From contig NZ_AJTN02000211.1 of NCBI RefSeq assembly GCF_000305495.1, forward strand, positions 1 through 36,350: a stretch of 36,350 bases of DNA. Direction: 5' to 3'. How positions within the stretch are numbered: the stretch's first letter is position 1; each line of letters opens with the position of its first letter. A model generated the notes under the pieces. That model ran no database searches and was not told the DNA's origin. It saw nothing but the letters and a program-made list of their open reading frames with translations. Below, one piece after another: positions 11,152 to 20,503 of the stretch. This stretch comes from Peribacillus psychrosaccharolyticus ATCC 23296. Lineage in GTDB: Bacteria > Bacillota > Bacilli > Bacillales > DSM-1321. A program made the position numbers and the translations under genes.

Positions 11152-11700
11152 TTATTCTTCATATAATCTCCATAATTCTTGTTTAGAAGTCGTAATTGCA
11201 GAAGCACCTGCCTGAAGGGCATTATTTACCTCATCAGAAGTTCGTATTAACCCACCGGCCAGAATAGGCGTATTCAATCGTTCCTTCACTTCTTTAATCA
11301 TCCACGGCATCGCGCCTGGGAGTACCTCTATATAATCCGGTTTCGTTCTTTCCACAAGTTTATACGTTTTTTCAACTGCATGTGAATCAATTAAAAACAT
11401 CCGTTGAATGGCCACTACTCCTTTTTGTTTTGCTTTTAAAATGACACTTGCCTTTGTTGAAATCAATCCGTAGGGTTTGTATTCCTGACAAATATACTCC
11501 GTTGCATACTCATCATTCTTTATTCCTTGAATTAAATCGACATGATAAATAATCTTCTTCCCGCTGCTTTCCGTCATCCGTTTAACATTTTTCATCTGTG
11601 AAATATGTAAATCCAAGAAAACACCAATTTCATAAGAGCTGACTAAAAACTTTTCAAAATCTTTCATATTTGTAAAAGCAGGTAATATTTTTTGGTTCAT
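11152..11700 (-). CDS. glpP: Glycerol uptake operon antiterminator
   Basis: GlpP is a cytosolic RNA-binding regulator. With glycerol 3-phosphate bound it lets RNA polymerase read through, and stabilises, the glpFK and glpD leaders. The 182-residue protein shows the family blocks VFLDLHISQMKNVKRM, IIYHVDLIQGIKNDEYATEY, GLISTKASVILKAK and the TIM-barrel-like end ILAGGLIRTSDEVNNALQAG. The gene is immediately upstream of glpF, as in B. subtilis, and both predicted target hairpins are in this window. Start ATG at 11700 has AGGAGG upstream. Confidence 0.96.
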   Translation of the reverse strand: MNQKILPAFTNMKDFEKFLVSSYEIGVFLDLHISQMKNVKRMTESSGKKIIYHVDLIQGIKNDEYATEYICQEYKPYGLISTKASVILKAKQKGVVAIQRMFLIDSHAVEKTYKLVERTKPDYIEVLPGAMPWMIKEVKERLNTPILAGGLIRTSDEVNNALQAGASAITTSKQELWRLYEE

Positions 11701-11799
11701 TTTTTCCTCCTAGAACGTTAATAACCTATAGGTAGTTATCGAATTCAACTTAATAGTACCATACACCTATCTGTTCATAGTATACACAACTCTTCCAAC

Positions 11800-11836
11800 A
11801 AAAAAAGAAAGAGCGTATTCATTCATACACTCTTTC
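11800..11836 (-). terminator. Terminator of the peptide transporter operon
   Basis: GAAAGAGCGTAT (11807-11818) pairs with ATACACTCTTTC (11825-11836) over 12 positions with one G-T pair. On the minus strand seven T follow. It lies 7 nt after the stop of the binding-protein gene. Confidence 0.9.
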
Positions 11837-11843
11837 TTCATTC

Positions 11844-13463
11844 TTAGTTAGCGCCTTCTATATTCCATTTAAACGTTTCATGGTGGAAGCCAAACACTTT
11901 AGGCTCTCCATTGGTTACTTTCTTGGATACGGCCGAAAAATCAAAATCAGAGAACAGGGTGATAATCGGCATATCTTCTTCCCATATTTCCTGTACTTCA
12001 TCATATAATTTTTTTCGCTTCTCAGGATCAGCCTCGGATTTTCCTTTATTCAACAGTTCATCACTTTTAGGATTATCGTAACTCATGAAATTATAAGCGC
12101 CTGTTTTCGTATATAGAGAAGATACATCAGGATCCAATGTAAACGTGAACCCCATAAGCAAGGCATCAAATTCTCCCGCCTTGCCCTTTGCCATCAAAGT
12201 CGGGAAATCAAAGGTGGTCATTTTAACCTTTACACCTGCATCTTTTAAGTTCTGTGTAATGATATCAGCAGCTTGTTCACGTACTTTATTTCCTGTTGGT
12301 ACAATAAAGTTAAGTTCCTTTTCGAAATCCCACCCTGCTTCCTCAAGCGCTTTTTTCGCTGCTGCCGGATCATAAGTAATCGTTTTGAGATCTTTATTCA
12401 AGTATGGGTTGATGGTTGTATACGGCCCATCAATCACCTCGCCATACCCTTTAAGCAATTTATCAACGATTTGTTGTCGATCGACAGCTTGAGCAAACGC
12501 TTTTCTAATTTTCGGATCTTTAATCGTCTCCGTATTAAACATCATTGATTGGAAACCAAACGTATTTTCCGTCTTTGTTTTAACGGTTTCAATTTTTTCA
12601 ACCGTTTCATAATCAGTCGGTACGATTTTCCCTATGCCTCCTGCAACATTCATGTGAAGTTCACCTGTTTGAAGCTGCGCGACTAGATTGGCAGCAGGCA
12701 TTACTTTTATGAATAGTTTACTAAGTTCTACTTTTCCTTGGTAGTAATCCGGATTTTGTTTAAATTCAACATATTGATCTTTCTTATATTGGACAAATTG
12801 GTAAGCACCGTTTGTTACTGTTGGATTCTGCATAAATGGATCTTGAGACAACTTAGCCGGCTCAATTTTCTCAAGTGCATGCTTCGGAAGAATCATAAAT
12901 TTTGTTCCAAGCTGTTCTTTGATCATATTTGGGTCAACAGGAGTTTTTGTTTTAAATTCAATTTTCTTTTCATCAATAATTTTCACAGATGGAATTTCTT
13001 TGTCTCCCCCCTGAAGCTTTCCATTTTCATCTAATCCTTGAAACATGGAAATATAACCCCCGACTACGGTTTCAACCACAGGATTAGCCACTAGATTAAA
13101 AGTGAAGGCAACGTCATCGGCTGTGACCGGTTTACCATCAGACCATTTCGCATTTTTATTCAGCGTAATCGTATACGTTTGATTGTCAGTCGTCTCAAAT
13201 GATTCTGCAAGCTTCGGCGCAAATTCCTGTGGACCAGTCATTTCCAAAAAGGAATCAAACATAAATTTTTCTGCGAATTGTGAAGCAACATCCGATGAGT
13301 TAATTGGATTAAATAGGATAGGCGGATTCACCATTCCCAGAAACATCGTTTTATCCTTTTCACCTGTTGTTGACGCCTTTTCACCGCTGTCCTTACTACA
13401 GGCGGTCAAAAAGATCATGGCTGCAAGGAACAGCATACTGGTGATTTTTGTTAGTTTCCCCAT
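11844..13463 (-). CDS. Oligopeptide/dipeptide ABC transporter substrate-binding lipoprotein
   Basis: The 539-residue protein is an extracellular family 5 solute-binding lipoprotein (OppA/DppE type). The signal peptide ends in a lipobox LTAC with the lipid-bearing cysteine at residue 22, then a Ser/Lys/Glu-rich linker. Typical blocks are FAPKLAESFETTDNQTYTI, LNKNAKWSDGKPVTADDVAF and KIRKAFAQAVDRQQIVDKLL. It would capture peptides and deliver them to the two permeases encoded just upstream. It is the last gene of the operon and is followed by a terminator. The precise ligand (di-, oligo- or modified peptide) cannot be told. Confidence 0.93.
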   Translation of the reverse strand: MGKLTKITSMLFLAAMIFLTACSKDSGEKASTTGEKDKTMFLGMVNPPILFNPINSSDVASQFAEKFMFDSFLEMTGPQEFAPKLAESFETTDNQTYTITLNKNAKWSDGKPVTADDVAFTFNLVANPVVETVVGGYISMFQGLDENGKLQGGDKEIPSVKIIDEKKIEFKTKTPVDPNMIKEQLGTKFMILPKHALEKIEPAKLSQDPFMQNPTVTNGAYQFVQYKKDQYVEFKQNPDYYQGKVELSKLFIKVMPAANLVAQLQTGELHMNVAGGIGKIVPTDYETVEKIETVKTKTENTFGFQSMMFNTETIKDPKIRKAFAQAVDRQQIVDKLLKGYGEVIDGPYTTINPYLNKDLKTITYDPAAAKKALEEAGWDFEKELNFIVPTGNKVREQAADIITQNLKDAGVKVKMTTFDFPTLMAKGKAGEFDALLMGFTFTLDPDVSSLYTKTGAYNFMSYDNPKSDELLNKGKSEADPEKRKKLYDEVQEIWEEDMPIITLFSDFDFSAVSKKVTNGEPKVFGFHHETFKWNIEGAN

Positions 13464-13488
13464 TTTGATTTCCCCCTATTTCTCTATT

Positions 13489-14415
13489 TTATTTTATACT
13501 TCTCGGATCCATTGCATCTCTAAGGCCGTCACCCATAAAATTTATCGAAAGAACTGCCAGTAAAATTAACATACCAGGCGGTACCCATAACCATGGCTGA
13601 TTCGCTAGTACAGAGAGTGATTGTGCCTCCGTTAAGATATTTCCCCAGCTGGCTGTTGGAGGTTGGACACCAAGACCTAAAAAGCTTAGGGAAGCCTCCA
13701 ATATGATAGCCGAGGCAATACCGAACGTTGCATTCACAAGAATCGGTGCCAGACAGTTCGGCAGGATATGCCGAAAAATAATTTTAGGTGTTGAATACCC
13801 TAATGCCACACCTGCCATGACATAATCCATTTCTTTTATTGAAAGAACGCTCCCTCTAACAATCCTAGCCACAGCCGGCCAGCCGAGTAAACCAATCACT
13901 AGAATGATGTTGGTTAATGAAGGGCCCATAATGCTAACGAGAACAAGTATGACCATTAAATAAGGAAATGACATGAATACATCGGTGACTCTCATAATCA
14001 GCATGTCTATCCATTTTCCAAAGTATCCTGCCACGGCACCCAGTATCGTGCCAATGGTTACATAGATAGCTACTGCCCCTATACCTACGGATAGTGAGAC
14101 TCTAGAGCCATAAATAAGTCGGCTTAAAAGATCCCGTCCGACTTGGTCTGTACCAAGAAGGTGCGCAGAAGATGGACTTGCTGCGAAGTCACCGGTTATT
14201 CGAGTTGGACTGCTAGGTGCAATCCACGGAGCAAAAATGGCCATGAATGCAATGAGAACAAACACGATCAGCCCCAAAACTGCAAGCTTATGTTTAATAA
14301 AACGTTTAGTAATCAGTGATAGATAGCTTTCTTCCTTGCCGAGATCTTCAATGATGTTTAAAGGGATTTCAGGTAAGGGCTTTTTATTTCCAAGCTTTGT
14401 ACTCGCCATCGACAT
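13489..14415 (-). CDS. Peptide ABC transporter permease, OppC/DppC type
   Basis: This 308-residue inner-membrane permease starts with a cytosolic segment, then TM1 (KLAVLGLIVFVLIAFMAIFA). Next come the OppC_N signature PWIAPSSPTRITGDF with HLLGTDQVGRDLLSRLIYGS, and several further helices. The EAA-type coupling loop is visible in ILPNCLAPILVNATFGIASAIILEASLSFLGLGVQPP, given here in part: residues around NCLAPILV and SFLGLG. It pairs with the OppB-like permease encoded 18 bp upstream. Start ATG at 14415 has an AGGAGAGGG site. The gene ends 26 bp before the binding protein. Confidence 0.93.
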   Translation of the reverse strand: MSMASTKLGNKKPLPEIPLNIIEDLGKEESYLSLITKRFIKHKLAVLGLIVFVLIAFMAIFAPWIAPSSPTRITGDFAASPSSAHLLGTDQVGRDLLSRLIYGSRVSLSVGIGAVAIYVTIGTILGAVAGYFGKWIDMLIMRVTDVFMSFPYLMVILVLVSIMGPSLTNIILVIGLLGWPAVARIVRGSVLSIKEMDYVMAGVALGYSTPKIIFRHILPNCLAPILVNATFGIASAIILEASLSFLGLGVQPPTASWGNILTEAQSLSVLANQPWLWVPPGMLILLAVLSINFMGDGLRDAMDPRSIK

Positions 14416-14433
14416 TACGCCCTCTCCTTTCCA

Positions 14434-15387
14434 TTAATTGTATTTAATCCGAGGGTCCGCCACTGAATACAACATATCTGCAATCAGATTGGAAAGCAGT
14501 ACGGCAATAGCAGCCATTAAATTAATCGCCATTAGCGTCGGATAATCTCGTGAACCAATTGACTGAATCGTCAGCTGACCAAGACCAGGCCATTGAAAAA
14601 TCTGTTCAGTGACAACCGCACCGCCGATTAACATCGGTATATCTACACCTATGACTGTAATAATCGGAATCAAGGCATTTTTGAGAGCATGCTTATTGAC
14701 CACAAAAAACTCTTTTAGTCCCTTTGACCTTGCCGTTCTCAAATAATCCTGTCCAAGTATTTCAAGCATACTTGAGCGAACATATCGCACCATATTTCCT
14801 GCAATGCCCGTTGCCAGTACAATTGCCGGCATAATCAAATGGGCGAGCGTATCCATCAATCCGCCCTCATTGCCAAGTGTATTCATGCCTCCAGTCGGGA
14901 AGATTTGAAAAGTAATCGCAAAAATATAGATAAGACCCAGACCTAAGAAAAAGTTAGGTATTGAGATACCGATAAAGGAAAAAGATGTAGTAAAATAATC
15001 CATCCAAGAATATTGTTTCGTTGCGCTGAGAATGCCAATGGGAATCGCGATAACATAAGCAAGTACTAACGCTGCCCCCATCAACAATAGGGTCGGTCCA
15101 ATCCGGTCCACTATCATCGTTAAAACCGGTTCATACGTACTAAAGGAATAGCCAAAGTCTCCTTTTGCCAAATTGACGAGCCAGTGTACATATTGGATAT
15201 GGATAGGATCATTTAACCCCAATGCTTCTTTTTTTGTTTGGATATCCGCCTCTGTCGCATAAGGATTAACTTGCATATCGACTGGATTTCCAGGTGCTAG
15301 GTTTACAATAAGAAAACTGAAGATCGTAACACCGAATAAGACTGGAATGGCGATTAGGATTCTACGTACCATATATTGAAACATCAT
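14434..15387 (-). CDS. Peptide ABC transporter permease, OppB/DppB type
   Basis: The product of about 317 residues begins MMFQYMVRRILIAIP with TM1, followed by the family mark NLAPGNPVDMQ. The DFGYSFSTYEPV stretch, six helices and the coupling segment KHALKNALIPIITVIG complete an OppB-type permease. The frame is open further upstream into the ATPase gene, but a GGGGAGG site sits 3-6 nt before ATG-ATG at 15387/15384, so translation should begin there. It forms the channel with the OppC-like subunit. Confidence 0.93.
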   Translation of the reverse strand: MMFQYMVRRILIAIPVLFGVTIFSFLIVNLAPGNPVDMQVNPYATEADIQTKKEALGLNDPIHIQYVHWLVNLAKGDFGYSFSTYEPVLTMIVDRIGPTLLLMGAALVLAYVIAIPIGILSATKQYSWMDYFTTSFSFIGISIPNFFLGLGLIYIFAITFQIFPTGGMNTLGNEGGLMDTLAHLIMPAIVLATGIAGNMVRYVRSSMLEILGQDYLRTARSKGLKEFFVVNKHALKNALIPIITVIGVDIPMLIGGAVVTEQIFQWPGLGQLTIQSIGSRDYPTLMAINLMAAIAVLLSNLIADMLYSVADPRIKYN

Positions 15388-15434
15388 TGTCCTCCCCTTT
15401 TCTAAAGATTGATCGATGACATTCTTTATCCATT

Positions 15435-16448
15435 TTAGGCAAGTGGGAAATGACATGCTACCGAACGCTTTTCTTCCGTTAGTACGGGAGATACTTGTTT
15501 GCAAACTTCTTGGGCGTATGGACAGCGAGTATGAAAACTGCAGCCGCTTGGTGGATTAGCTGGGCTTGGCACATCCCCTTTCACGACGATTCGTTCACGT
15601 CCCCGCAAGTGCGGATTAGGAATCGGGTAGGCATTTAATAAGATTTGTGTATAAGGGTGTCTTGGACTTTTAAAGATTTCTTCAGTTGTTCCTAGTTCAA
15701 CGATTCTCCCCAGGTACATGACCGCAATACGATCACTAATGTACTTAACGGCTCCAAGTCCATGACCGATGAAGATATACGTTAATTGAAATTCTTTTTG
15801 AAGATCCTTAAGTAAGTTTAAGATTTGTGCCTGTATCGATACATCGAGCGCCGAGACAGGTTCATCACAGACAATTAGTTTTGGATTTAAAATAATTGCA
15901 CGGGCAATACCGATTCTTTGGCGCTGACCACCGGAAAACTCATGAGGATATCGTGATTTATGCGATGGTGTTAGACCGACAATTTTCAATATATCATCTA
16001 CTTTTTCTACGGCTTCCTTACGACTAATCTTTTGATGGGTCAAAAGTGGTTCAGCTAATAAATCTCCGATACGCATTCTCGGATTTAACGATGAAAAGGG
16101 ATCTTGAAAAATGATTTGCATCTGTGTCCTTGTTTTTCTTAGCGCTGCATTTGATAAGTTTGATAGATTTTCTCCTTCAAAAAACACGGTTCCTTCAGTC
16201 TGTTTATCAAGCTGCACGATAGCACGGCCAGTCGTTGATTTACCACACCCCGACTCTCCAACGAGTGCCAATGTTTCACCAGGATAAACAGAAAAGTCTA
16301 GACCATCGACAGCCTTTACTGATCCAACTGTTTTAGAAATAATTCCTTTTTTTATCGGGAAATACTTCTTTAATCCTTCTACACGAAGAATAGGCTGTTG
16401 TTCCTGAAAAGAATCATGATCTTTCACCAGCACAGATGTCTCATTCAT
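15435..16448 (-). CDS. Peptide ABC transporter ATPase, OppF/DppF type
   Basis: The 337-residue cytosolic ATPase has Walker [10 protein letters not shown] (64-72), Q-loop IIFQDPFSSLNPRMRI, signature FSGGQRQRIGIARA, Walker B LIVCDEPVSALD and an H-loop reading IFIGHGLGAVKYIS. The H-loop histidine is kept, but the usual SHDL is GHGL, a mild oddity. The C-terminal oligopeptide-transporter extension GCSFHTRCPYAQEVC is present; its cysteines bind an iron-sulfur cluster in some relatives. It overlaps the preceding ATPase gene by 4 bp (ATGA), indicating coupled translation. Confidence 0.94.
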   Translation of the reverse strand: MNETSVLVKDHDSFQEQQPILRVEGLKKYFPIKKGIISKTVGSVKAVDGLDFSVYPGETLALVGESGCGKSTTGRAIVQLDKQTEGTVFFEGENLSNLSNAALRKTRTQMQIIFQDPFSSLNPRMRIGDLLAEPLLTHQKISRKEAVEKVDDILKIVGLTPSHKSRYPHEFSGGQRQRIGIARAIILNPKLIVCDEPVSALDVSIQAQILNLLKDLQKEFQLTYIFIGHGLGAVKYISDRIAVMYLGRIVELGTTEEIFKSPRHPYTQILLNAYPIPNPHLRGRERIVVKGDVPSPANPPSGCSFHTRCPYAQEVCKQVSPVLTEEKRSVACHFPLA

Positions 16449-17458
16449 AAAACCGCCTCCTCTCGGTTTTCACTCTTTTGTTCTTCTTCATAAAGCCAGC
16501 AGCGGACCTGATGACCCATTTTTTCATCTAGTCCTTGTAATTTTGGTTTTTCTTTTAAGCACTGTTCCATTACATATGGACAACGAGTATGAAAGCGACA
16601 GCCACTCGGCATATTTTGCAGGGTAGGTACAGTTCCTGGTATCGAGGCAAGCCTTTCTTCTGATTCTGTTTCAAGGTGAGGAATGGATTTCATTAGACCC
16701 AGGGTATAGGGGTGCTTAGGTTCGTCAAATAGTGTAAAGACGTCCGCTTCCTCTACTACCTCTCCGGCATACATCACCAGAACTGTATCCGCCATTTCAG
16801 CGATCACACCTAAATCATGAGAAATAATCATGATGGCTGTATTCGATTCATCACGCAGCGTTTTCATCAGTTCAAGAATTTGTGCCTGTATGGTAACATC
16901 CAGAGCCGTGGTTGGTTCATCCGCAATTAGCAGCTTCGGCTTACAAGAGAGTGCCATAGCAATCATAACCCTTTGCCTCATTCCACCTGAAAGTTTGTGA
17001 GGGTATTCATTAATGACTTCTTCTGCCCTTGGAATCCCAACCTTTTGTAGCATTTGTATGGCATATTGTTTTGCTTCTTTTTTTGAAATCATCATGTGAA
17101 GCTGAATCATTTCAATCATTTGATTCCCAATTGTAAAAACAGGATTTAGTGATGTCATAGGCTCTTGAAAGATCATCGCGGCTTCATTGCCTCGTACGTC
17201 TCTCAATTCTGTTTCGGTCAGTTTCGTCAGGTCTTTTCCATTCAGAGAAATAGTGCCTTTTTTAATATAGCCTGTTTGACCGAGCAGCCTCATGATGGAA
17301 AGAGAGGTAACGCTTTTTCCGCAGCCGGATTCTCCGACGATGCCAATGGTTTGTCCAGCATTCAGCTGAAATGAAACATCTTCAACTGATACCACCTCGC
17401 CTTTTCCCGTTCTAAAGGCGGTTTGTAAATGTTCTACCTTCAGCAGACTTTGCGTCAA
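16445..17458 (-). CDS. Peptide ABC transporter ATPase, OppD/DppD type
   Basis: The 337-residue ATPase has Walker [10 protein letters not shown] (42-50), Q-loop [14 protein letters not shown], signature [15 protein letters not shown], Walker [13 protein letters not shown] and H-loop [16 protein letters not shown]. The C-terminal extension [15 protein letters not shown] marks the Opp/Dpp class. It should form a heterodimer with the OppF-like subunit. The TTG start at 17458 is supported by AAGGAGGGG 5 nt upstream. It follows the amidohydrolase gene by 26 bp. Confidence 0.94.
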   Translation of the reverse strand: MTQSLLKVEHLQTAFRTGKGEVVSVEDVSFQLNAGQTIGIVGESGCGKSVTSLSIMRLLGQTGYIKKGTISLNGKDLTKLTETELRDVRGNEAAMIFQEPMTSLNPVFTIGNQMIEMIQLHMMISKKEAKQYAIQMLQKVGIPRAEEVINEYPHKLSGGMRQRVMIAMALSCKPKLLIADEPTTALDVTIQAQILELMKTLRDESNTAIMIISHDLGVIAEMADTVLVMYAGEVVEEADVFTLFDEPKHPYTLGLMKSIPHLETESEERLASIPGTVPTLQNMPSGCRFHTRCPYVMEQCLKEKPKLQGLDEKMGHQVRCWLYEEEQKSENREEAVL

Positions 17459-17484
17459 AAAGACCCCTCCTTTTCGTTCCTTTT

Positions 17485-18693
17485 TTAACTAATTGGTTCT
17501 GCCGCTTTTTGCTCGGCTGATTCTACTGCATAATGATGAATGAGCGTTAAGAATGCTTTTCCAGCATCAAGCATCGCCGTTTCATCAAAATCAAACATTG
17601 GATGATGATGAGGCATATCTGCACCAATTTCTTCATTTCGAGCTCCAGTAAAAAAGAAAGTTCCTGGAATCTGCTCTAAGTAATAAGCGAAATCCTCCCC
17701 TCCCATTAATGGGGTCATCTCGGAGAGTCGATCCGTAAACCCTGCTTTTTCCATTGCTTGAACAAATACCTTGGTCTCCTTTGGATGATTGTTAACCGAT
17801 GGATAACCGCGCTTATAGTCCAGCGTATAGCTTGCTCCAGCATCATCACAGATTGCTTGAACGGCTTTTCTTATTTCTCGTTCAATCTGATCTCGTACGT
17901 CTGCATCATACGTCCTTACTGATCCTGAAATCTCTGCGGTATCTGCAATAACATTTGGGGCTAGTCCTGCGTGAAAAGAACCTACTGACAGAACGCTTGG
18001 TTTTTGAGGGTCTACTTTCCTGCTGATGATGTATTGCCAATGGTGGATGATTTGTGTGGTAACCGTGATTGCATCAATGGTTTCATGTGGTGTTGAACTA
18101 TGTCCGCCCTTGCCTTGCACAGTTAAATTAAATTGGTCAGAAGCAGCCATTATTAAACCTTCTTTGTAAAGATAGGTTCCTGTTGGTGCACTTGTGGTGA
18201 GATGGGTGCCAAATACCACATCTACTCCCTCTAGACATCCGTCCTCAATCATCGAAACAGCGCCGCCTGGAGTTTGCTCCTCTGCATGTTGATGAAGTAA
18301 GACCACATTTCCAGCGAGATTACTCCGGTTTTGATTAAGTACAGAAGCTACACCTAGAAGAGTGGCCGTATGACCGTCATGACCGCAGGCGTGCATAACG
18401 CCTGGTACTTGTGACTTATAAGGAACATCCTTTAAATCATTAATCGGGAGAGCATCGAAATCTGCACGTAAAGCAATCGTCTTGCCAGGCCTTCCTCCTC
18501 GAATTACACCAACTACTCCCCTGCCTCCTACACCTTTTCTTACCTCAATTCCAAGACTCTCAAGGATTTGGGCAATCATAGCAGGTGTTTTCACTTCCTG
18601 AAAAGAAAGCTCAGGATTTTGATGTAAGTGACGTCTCCATTTAACAAGCTGGGGATAAAGAATTTCTAATTCGTTATGCCATGTTTGGAGCAT
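17485..18693 (-). CDS. M20D-family metallo-amidohydrolase/aminoacylase
   Basis: This 402-residue cytosolic M20 peptidase-family enzyme resembles the hippurate hydrolase/N-acyl-amino-acid amidohydrolase group. Dizinc-site motifs are MHACGHDGHTATLLG, HQHAEEQTPGG with the catalytic EE, GTHLTTSAPTG and the C-terminal LMGGEDFAYYL. The dimerisation domain has VQGKGGHSSTPHETIDAI. I chose ATG at 18693 (GGGAGAG 8 nt upstream) over an in-frame GTG at 18702. As first gene of a peptide-transport operon it probably trims or deacylates imported peptides or acyl amino acids; the exact substrate is unknown. Confidence 0.92.
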   Translation of the reverse strand: MLQTWHNELEILYPQLVKWRRHLHQNPELSFQEVKTPAMIAQILESLGIEVRKGVGGRGVVGVIRGGRPGKTIALRADFDALPINDLKDVPYKSQVPGVMHACGHDGHTATLLGVASVLNQNRSNLAGNVVLLHQHAEEQTPGGAVSMIEDGCLEGVDVVFGTHLTTSAPTGTYLYKEGLIMAASDQFNLTVQGKGGHSSTPHETIDAITVTTQIIHHWQYIISRKVDPQKPSVLSVGSFHAGLAPNVIADTAEISGSVRTYDADVRDQIEREIRKAVQAICDDAGASYTLDYKRGYPSVNNHPKETKVFVQAMEKAGFTDRLSEMTPLMGGEDFAYYLEQIPGTFFFTGARNEEIGADMPHHHPMFDFDETAMLDAGKAFLTLIHHYAVESAEQKAAEPIS

Positions 18694-18789
18694 GCTTAAC
18701 ACTCTCCCTACTATAAAAGTATTTTGTAATAAATTTGAGACAGGTTACTTTCAACTAAAATGAACTCTCTTTATCTATCATTGTGGATG

Positions 18790-18845
18790 ATTATACTAAA
18801 AACATTTGTTGAAAACAAGTTAAATTATTGATTATTCAGAATATT
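18790..18845 (-). promoter_or_regulatory. Promoter and probable CodY box for the peptide operon
   Basis: On the minus strand TTGTTT (18818-18813), a 17-nt spacer and TATAAT (18795-18790) form a SigA promoter. Upstream at 18831-18845 ATTATTCAGAATATT matches the CodY box AATTTTCWGAAAATT at 12 of 15 positions. Peptide uptake operons are classic CodY targets, so repression in rich medium is likely. Confidence 0.6.
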
Positions 18846-18903
18846 AAGAATCAAACAAAACCATTTCCACCCCCGGTTTATATAGTCTTAATTACATAAA
18901 AAA

Positions 18904-18932
18904 AGAAAGGTGCCCTTGGGACTTTCCTTTCT
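18904..18932 (-). terminator. Terminator after the GNAT gene
   Basis: AGAAAGG (18904-18910) pairs with CCTTTCT (18926-18932); on the minus strand a T run follows. The stem overlaps the stop codon of the acetyltransferase gene. Confidence 0.7.
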
Positions 18933-19477
18933 TATTTCGTACAGTCTTTCGATTTTAATAAACTATAAGTTATCAAGTTTTCATAATGGTCGTATAGCCA
19001 TTGACCATCTCTCGTTACACCTTCTTCAAAGAAACCTAATTTTATAGGAATGGTCCTGCTTCTATGATTAGTTTCTGCACATTGGATTTCGATTCGATGC
19101 AAATCTAACTCATTAAATAAATAGGTGATCAATGCCCTGACACATTTCGTAATGATTCCATTTCCTTGCGCTTCTTCCGATAAAAAATACCCAATACTCG
19201 TTGCTTTGTTTTTCCAATCTATATGATGCAAACCAATCATACCTACTAATCGTTCATTGTATCGTATTCCGGCATCAAACCCGTCATTATTTGCAAACTT
19301 GGAAATCCATTGTGGAATAATGGTATCGAAATCCTCCGCCGTCTGTCTTTTATCCACCCATAGCAGCCACTTACGCAGATGCTCTCTATTCGTATCAATT
19401 AACCGAAATAATTCCTCCTTATGCTGTTGTTGGATCAGTTCGATTTTCAGCTCGTCATCTACTTGAAACGAAAACAT
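18932..19477 (-). CDS. GNAT acetyltransferase, RimJ/RimL type
   Basis: The protein of about 181 residues belongs to the RimJ/RimL branch of GNAT N-acetyltransferases (ribosomal-protein-serine acetyltransferase-like). It has LIDTNREHLRKWLLWVDK near the N-terminus, then IGYFLSEEAQGNGIITKCVR with the acetyl-CoA loop, HRIEIQCAETNHRSRTIPIK and LGFFEEGVTRDGQW. I chose ATG at 19477 (AGGTG 6 nt upstream); a GTG at 19486 is in frame. It begins 37 bp after citR and may share its transcript, which ends at the terminator at 18904-18932. The acceptor is not known. Confidence 0.87.
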   Translation of the reverse strand: MFSFQVDDELKIELIQQQHKEELFRLIDTNREHLRKWLLWVDKRQTAEDFDTIIPQWISKFANNDGFDAGIRYNERLVGMIGLHHIDWKNKATSIGYFLSEEAQGNGIITKCVRALITYLFNELDLHRIEIQCAETNHRSRTIPIKLGFFEEGVTRDGQWLYDHYENLITYSLLKSKDCTK

Positions 19478-19513
19478 GTTATGCACCTGCTTTCTCTAGT
19501 CATTAAAGTTCTA

Positions 19514-20392
19514 TCAAATTCGATAATTCGCGATAAACGCCAAAAATTCTTGTTGTTTGGTATGTTTATATTTCATAACTGCATAGGTATTCGCTTCTGG
19601 TCGTTTGATGAATTGACTTGGTACCTCGAGCAGCCTGCCTTCAAGCAATTCTCTTCTTACTGTTGATATCGGTAAATAGGAGACGCCTAATCCTTCAGCA
19701 ATAAAACGTTTGGTAATATGGACCTGTGAGACCTCCATCATTCTTATTGAAGGATAACTGCTTTTAACGGCTCTGCATAAACTGTCCCAGTACTCAGGGT
19801 GATTATGGGTAAATAGATAATTCGATGTTAAAACCGTTTCTTCATCTAAAGGAGGTGCGAACTCTGAGTCCAATCCATCATGGGGAGCAACTAATATAAC
19901 TTCATCTTGATAGAGAAGTTCACTGATGATGTCTCGATGCGCTCCGTTAATACATGACAGACCGATATCTACTTCTTCCTTCAAAACTGCCTCTTCAATT
20001 TCTATTGATTCAATAATTTTCAATGAAAATTCTACCTGTGGATGCTTTTTCAGATATGTTTTGAGTATATACGGAAGGATGGTGTCCGCTATCAATGGGG
20101 AAATGGCTAGGGATATTTTAGTGGTATACCCCTGTCTAAACGACTCTAAATCTTCTAAACCAGATTGATAGACATCAAACAGCTTCTTTGCATGAACTAG
20201 ATATCGTCTTCCCTCTTCCGTTAGTTTCATAGTTCTACCTTCACGCAGAAATAACTGCACGCCTAATTCATTTTCTAAATGCTTAATATGGACGGTTACA
20301 GATGGTTGCGAGATATACAGAAGCTCCGCAGTCTGTCTAAAATTCCCACAGTGAGCAGCGGTGATAAAGGTAGTTAACCAAGAAAATTCCAT
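19514..20392 (-). CDS. citR: LysR-family regulator of the divergent citrate synthase gene
   Basis: The 292-residue protein has an N-terminal winged HTH (residues about 1-60, TAELLYISQPSVTVHIKHLE) and a LysR effector-binding domain. It is divergent from citA, separated by 111 bp, the same layout as B. subtilis citR-citA, where CitR represses citA. The start at 20392 has AAGGAGG. The name rests on fold plus context; the effector is unknown. Confidence 0.85.
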   Translation of the reverse strand: MEFSWLTTFITAAHCGNFRQTAELLYISQPSVTVHIKHLENELGVQLFLREGRTMKLTEEGRRYLVHAKKLFDVYQSGLEDLESFRQGYTTKISLAISPLIADTILPYILKTYLKKHPQVEFSLKIIESIEIEEAVLKEEVDIGLSCINGAHRDIISELLYQDEVILVAPHDGLDSEFAPPLDEETVLTSNYLFTHNHPEYWDSLCRAVKSSYPSIRMMEVSQVHITKRFIAEGLGVSYLPISTVRRELLEGRLLEVPSQFIKRPEANTYAVMKYKHTKQQEFLAFIANYRI

Positions 20393-20503
20393 AACCGCCT
20401 CCTTAATCTTTAATTTTTTTAATTGAATCGATTAAAAATAATTACTATTCTTAATTATCTTTATTTTATAAAATATATTTATAAAAGGAAAGGGGATATG
20501 TAT
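20393..20503. promoter_or_regulatory. citR-citA divergent control region
   Basis: This 111-bp AT-rich stretch must hold both promoters. It contains ATTACTATTCTTAAT-like partial symmetry (TAATTA repeated on both sides of CTATTCT, about 20437-20458) that could be the CitR operator; this is a guess from position and symmetry. Confidence 0.4.

Noticed and set aside
15388-15504. N-terminal extension of the OppB-like permease to 15504
   Set aside because: It overlaps the 3' end of the OppF-like ATPase gene, and a strong ribosome site supports the start at 15387/15384.
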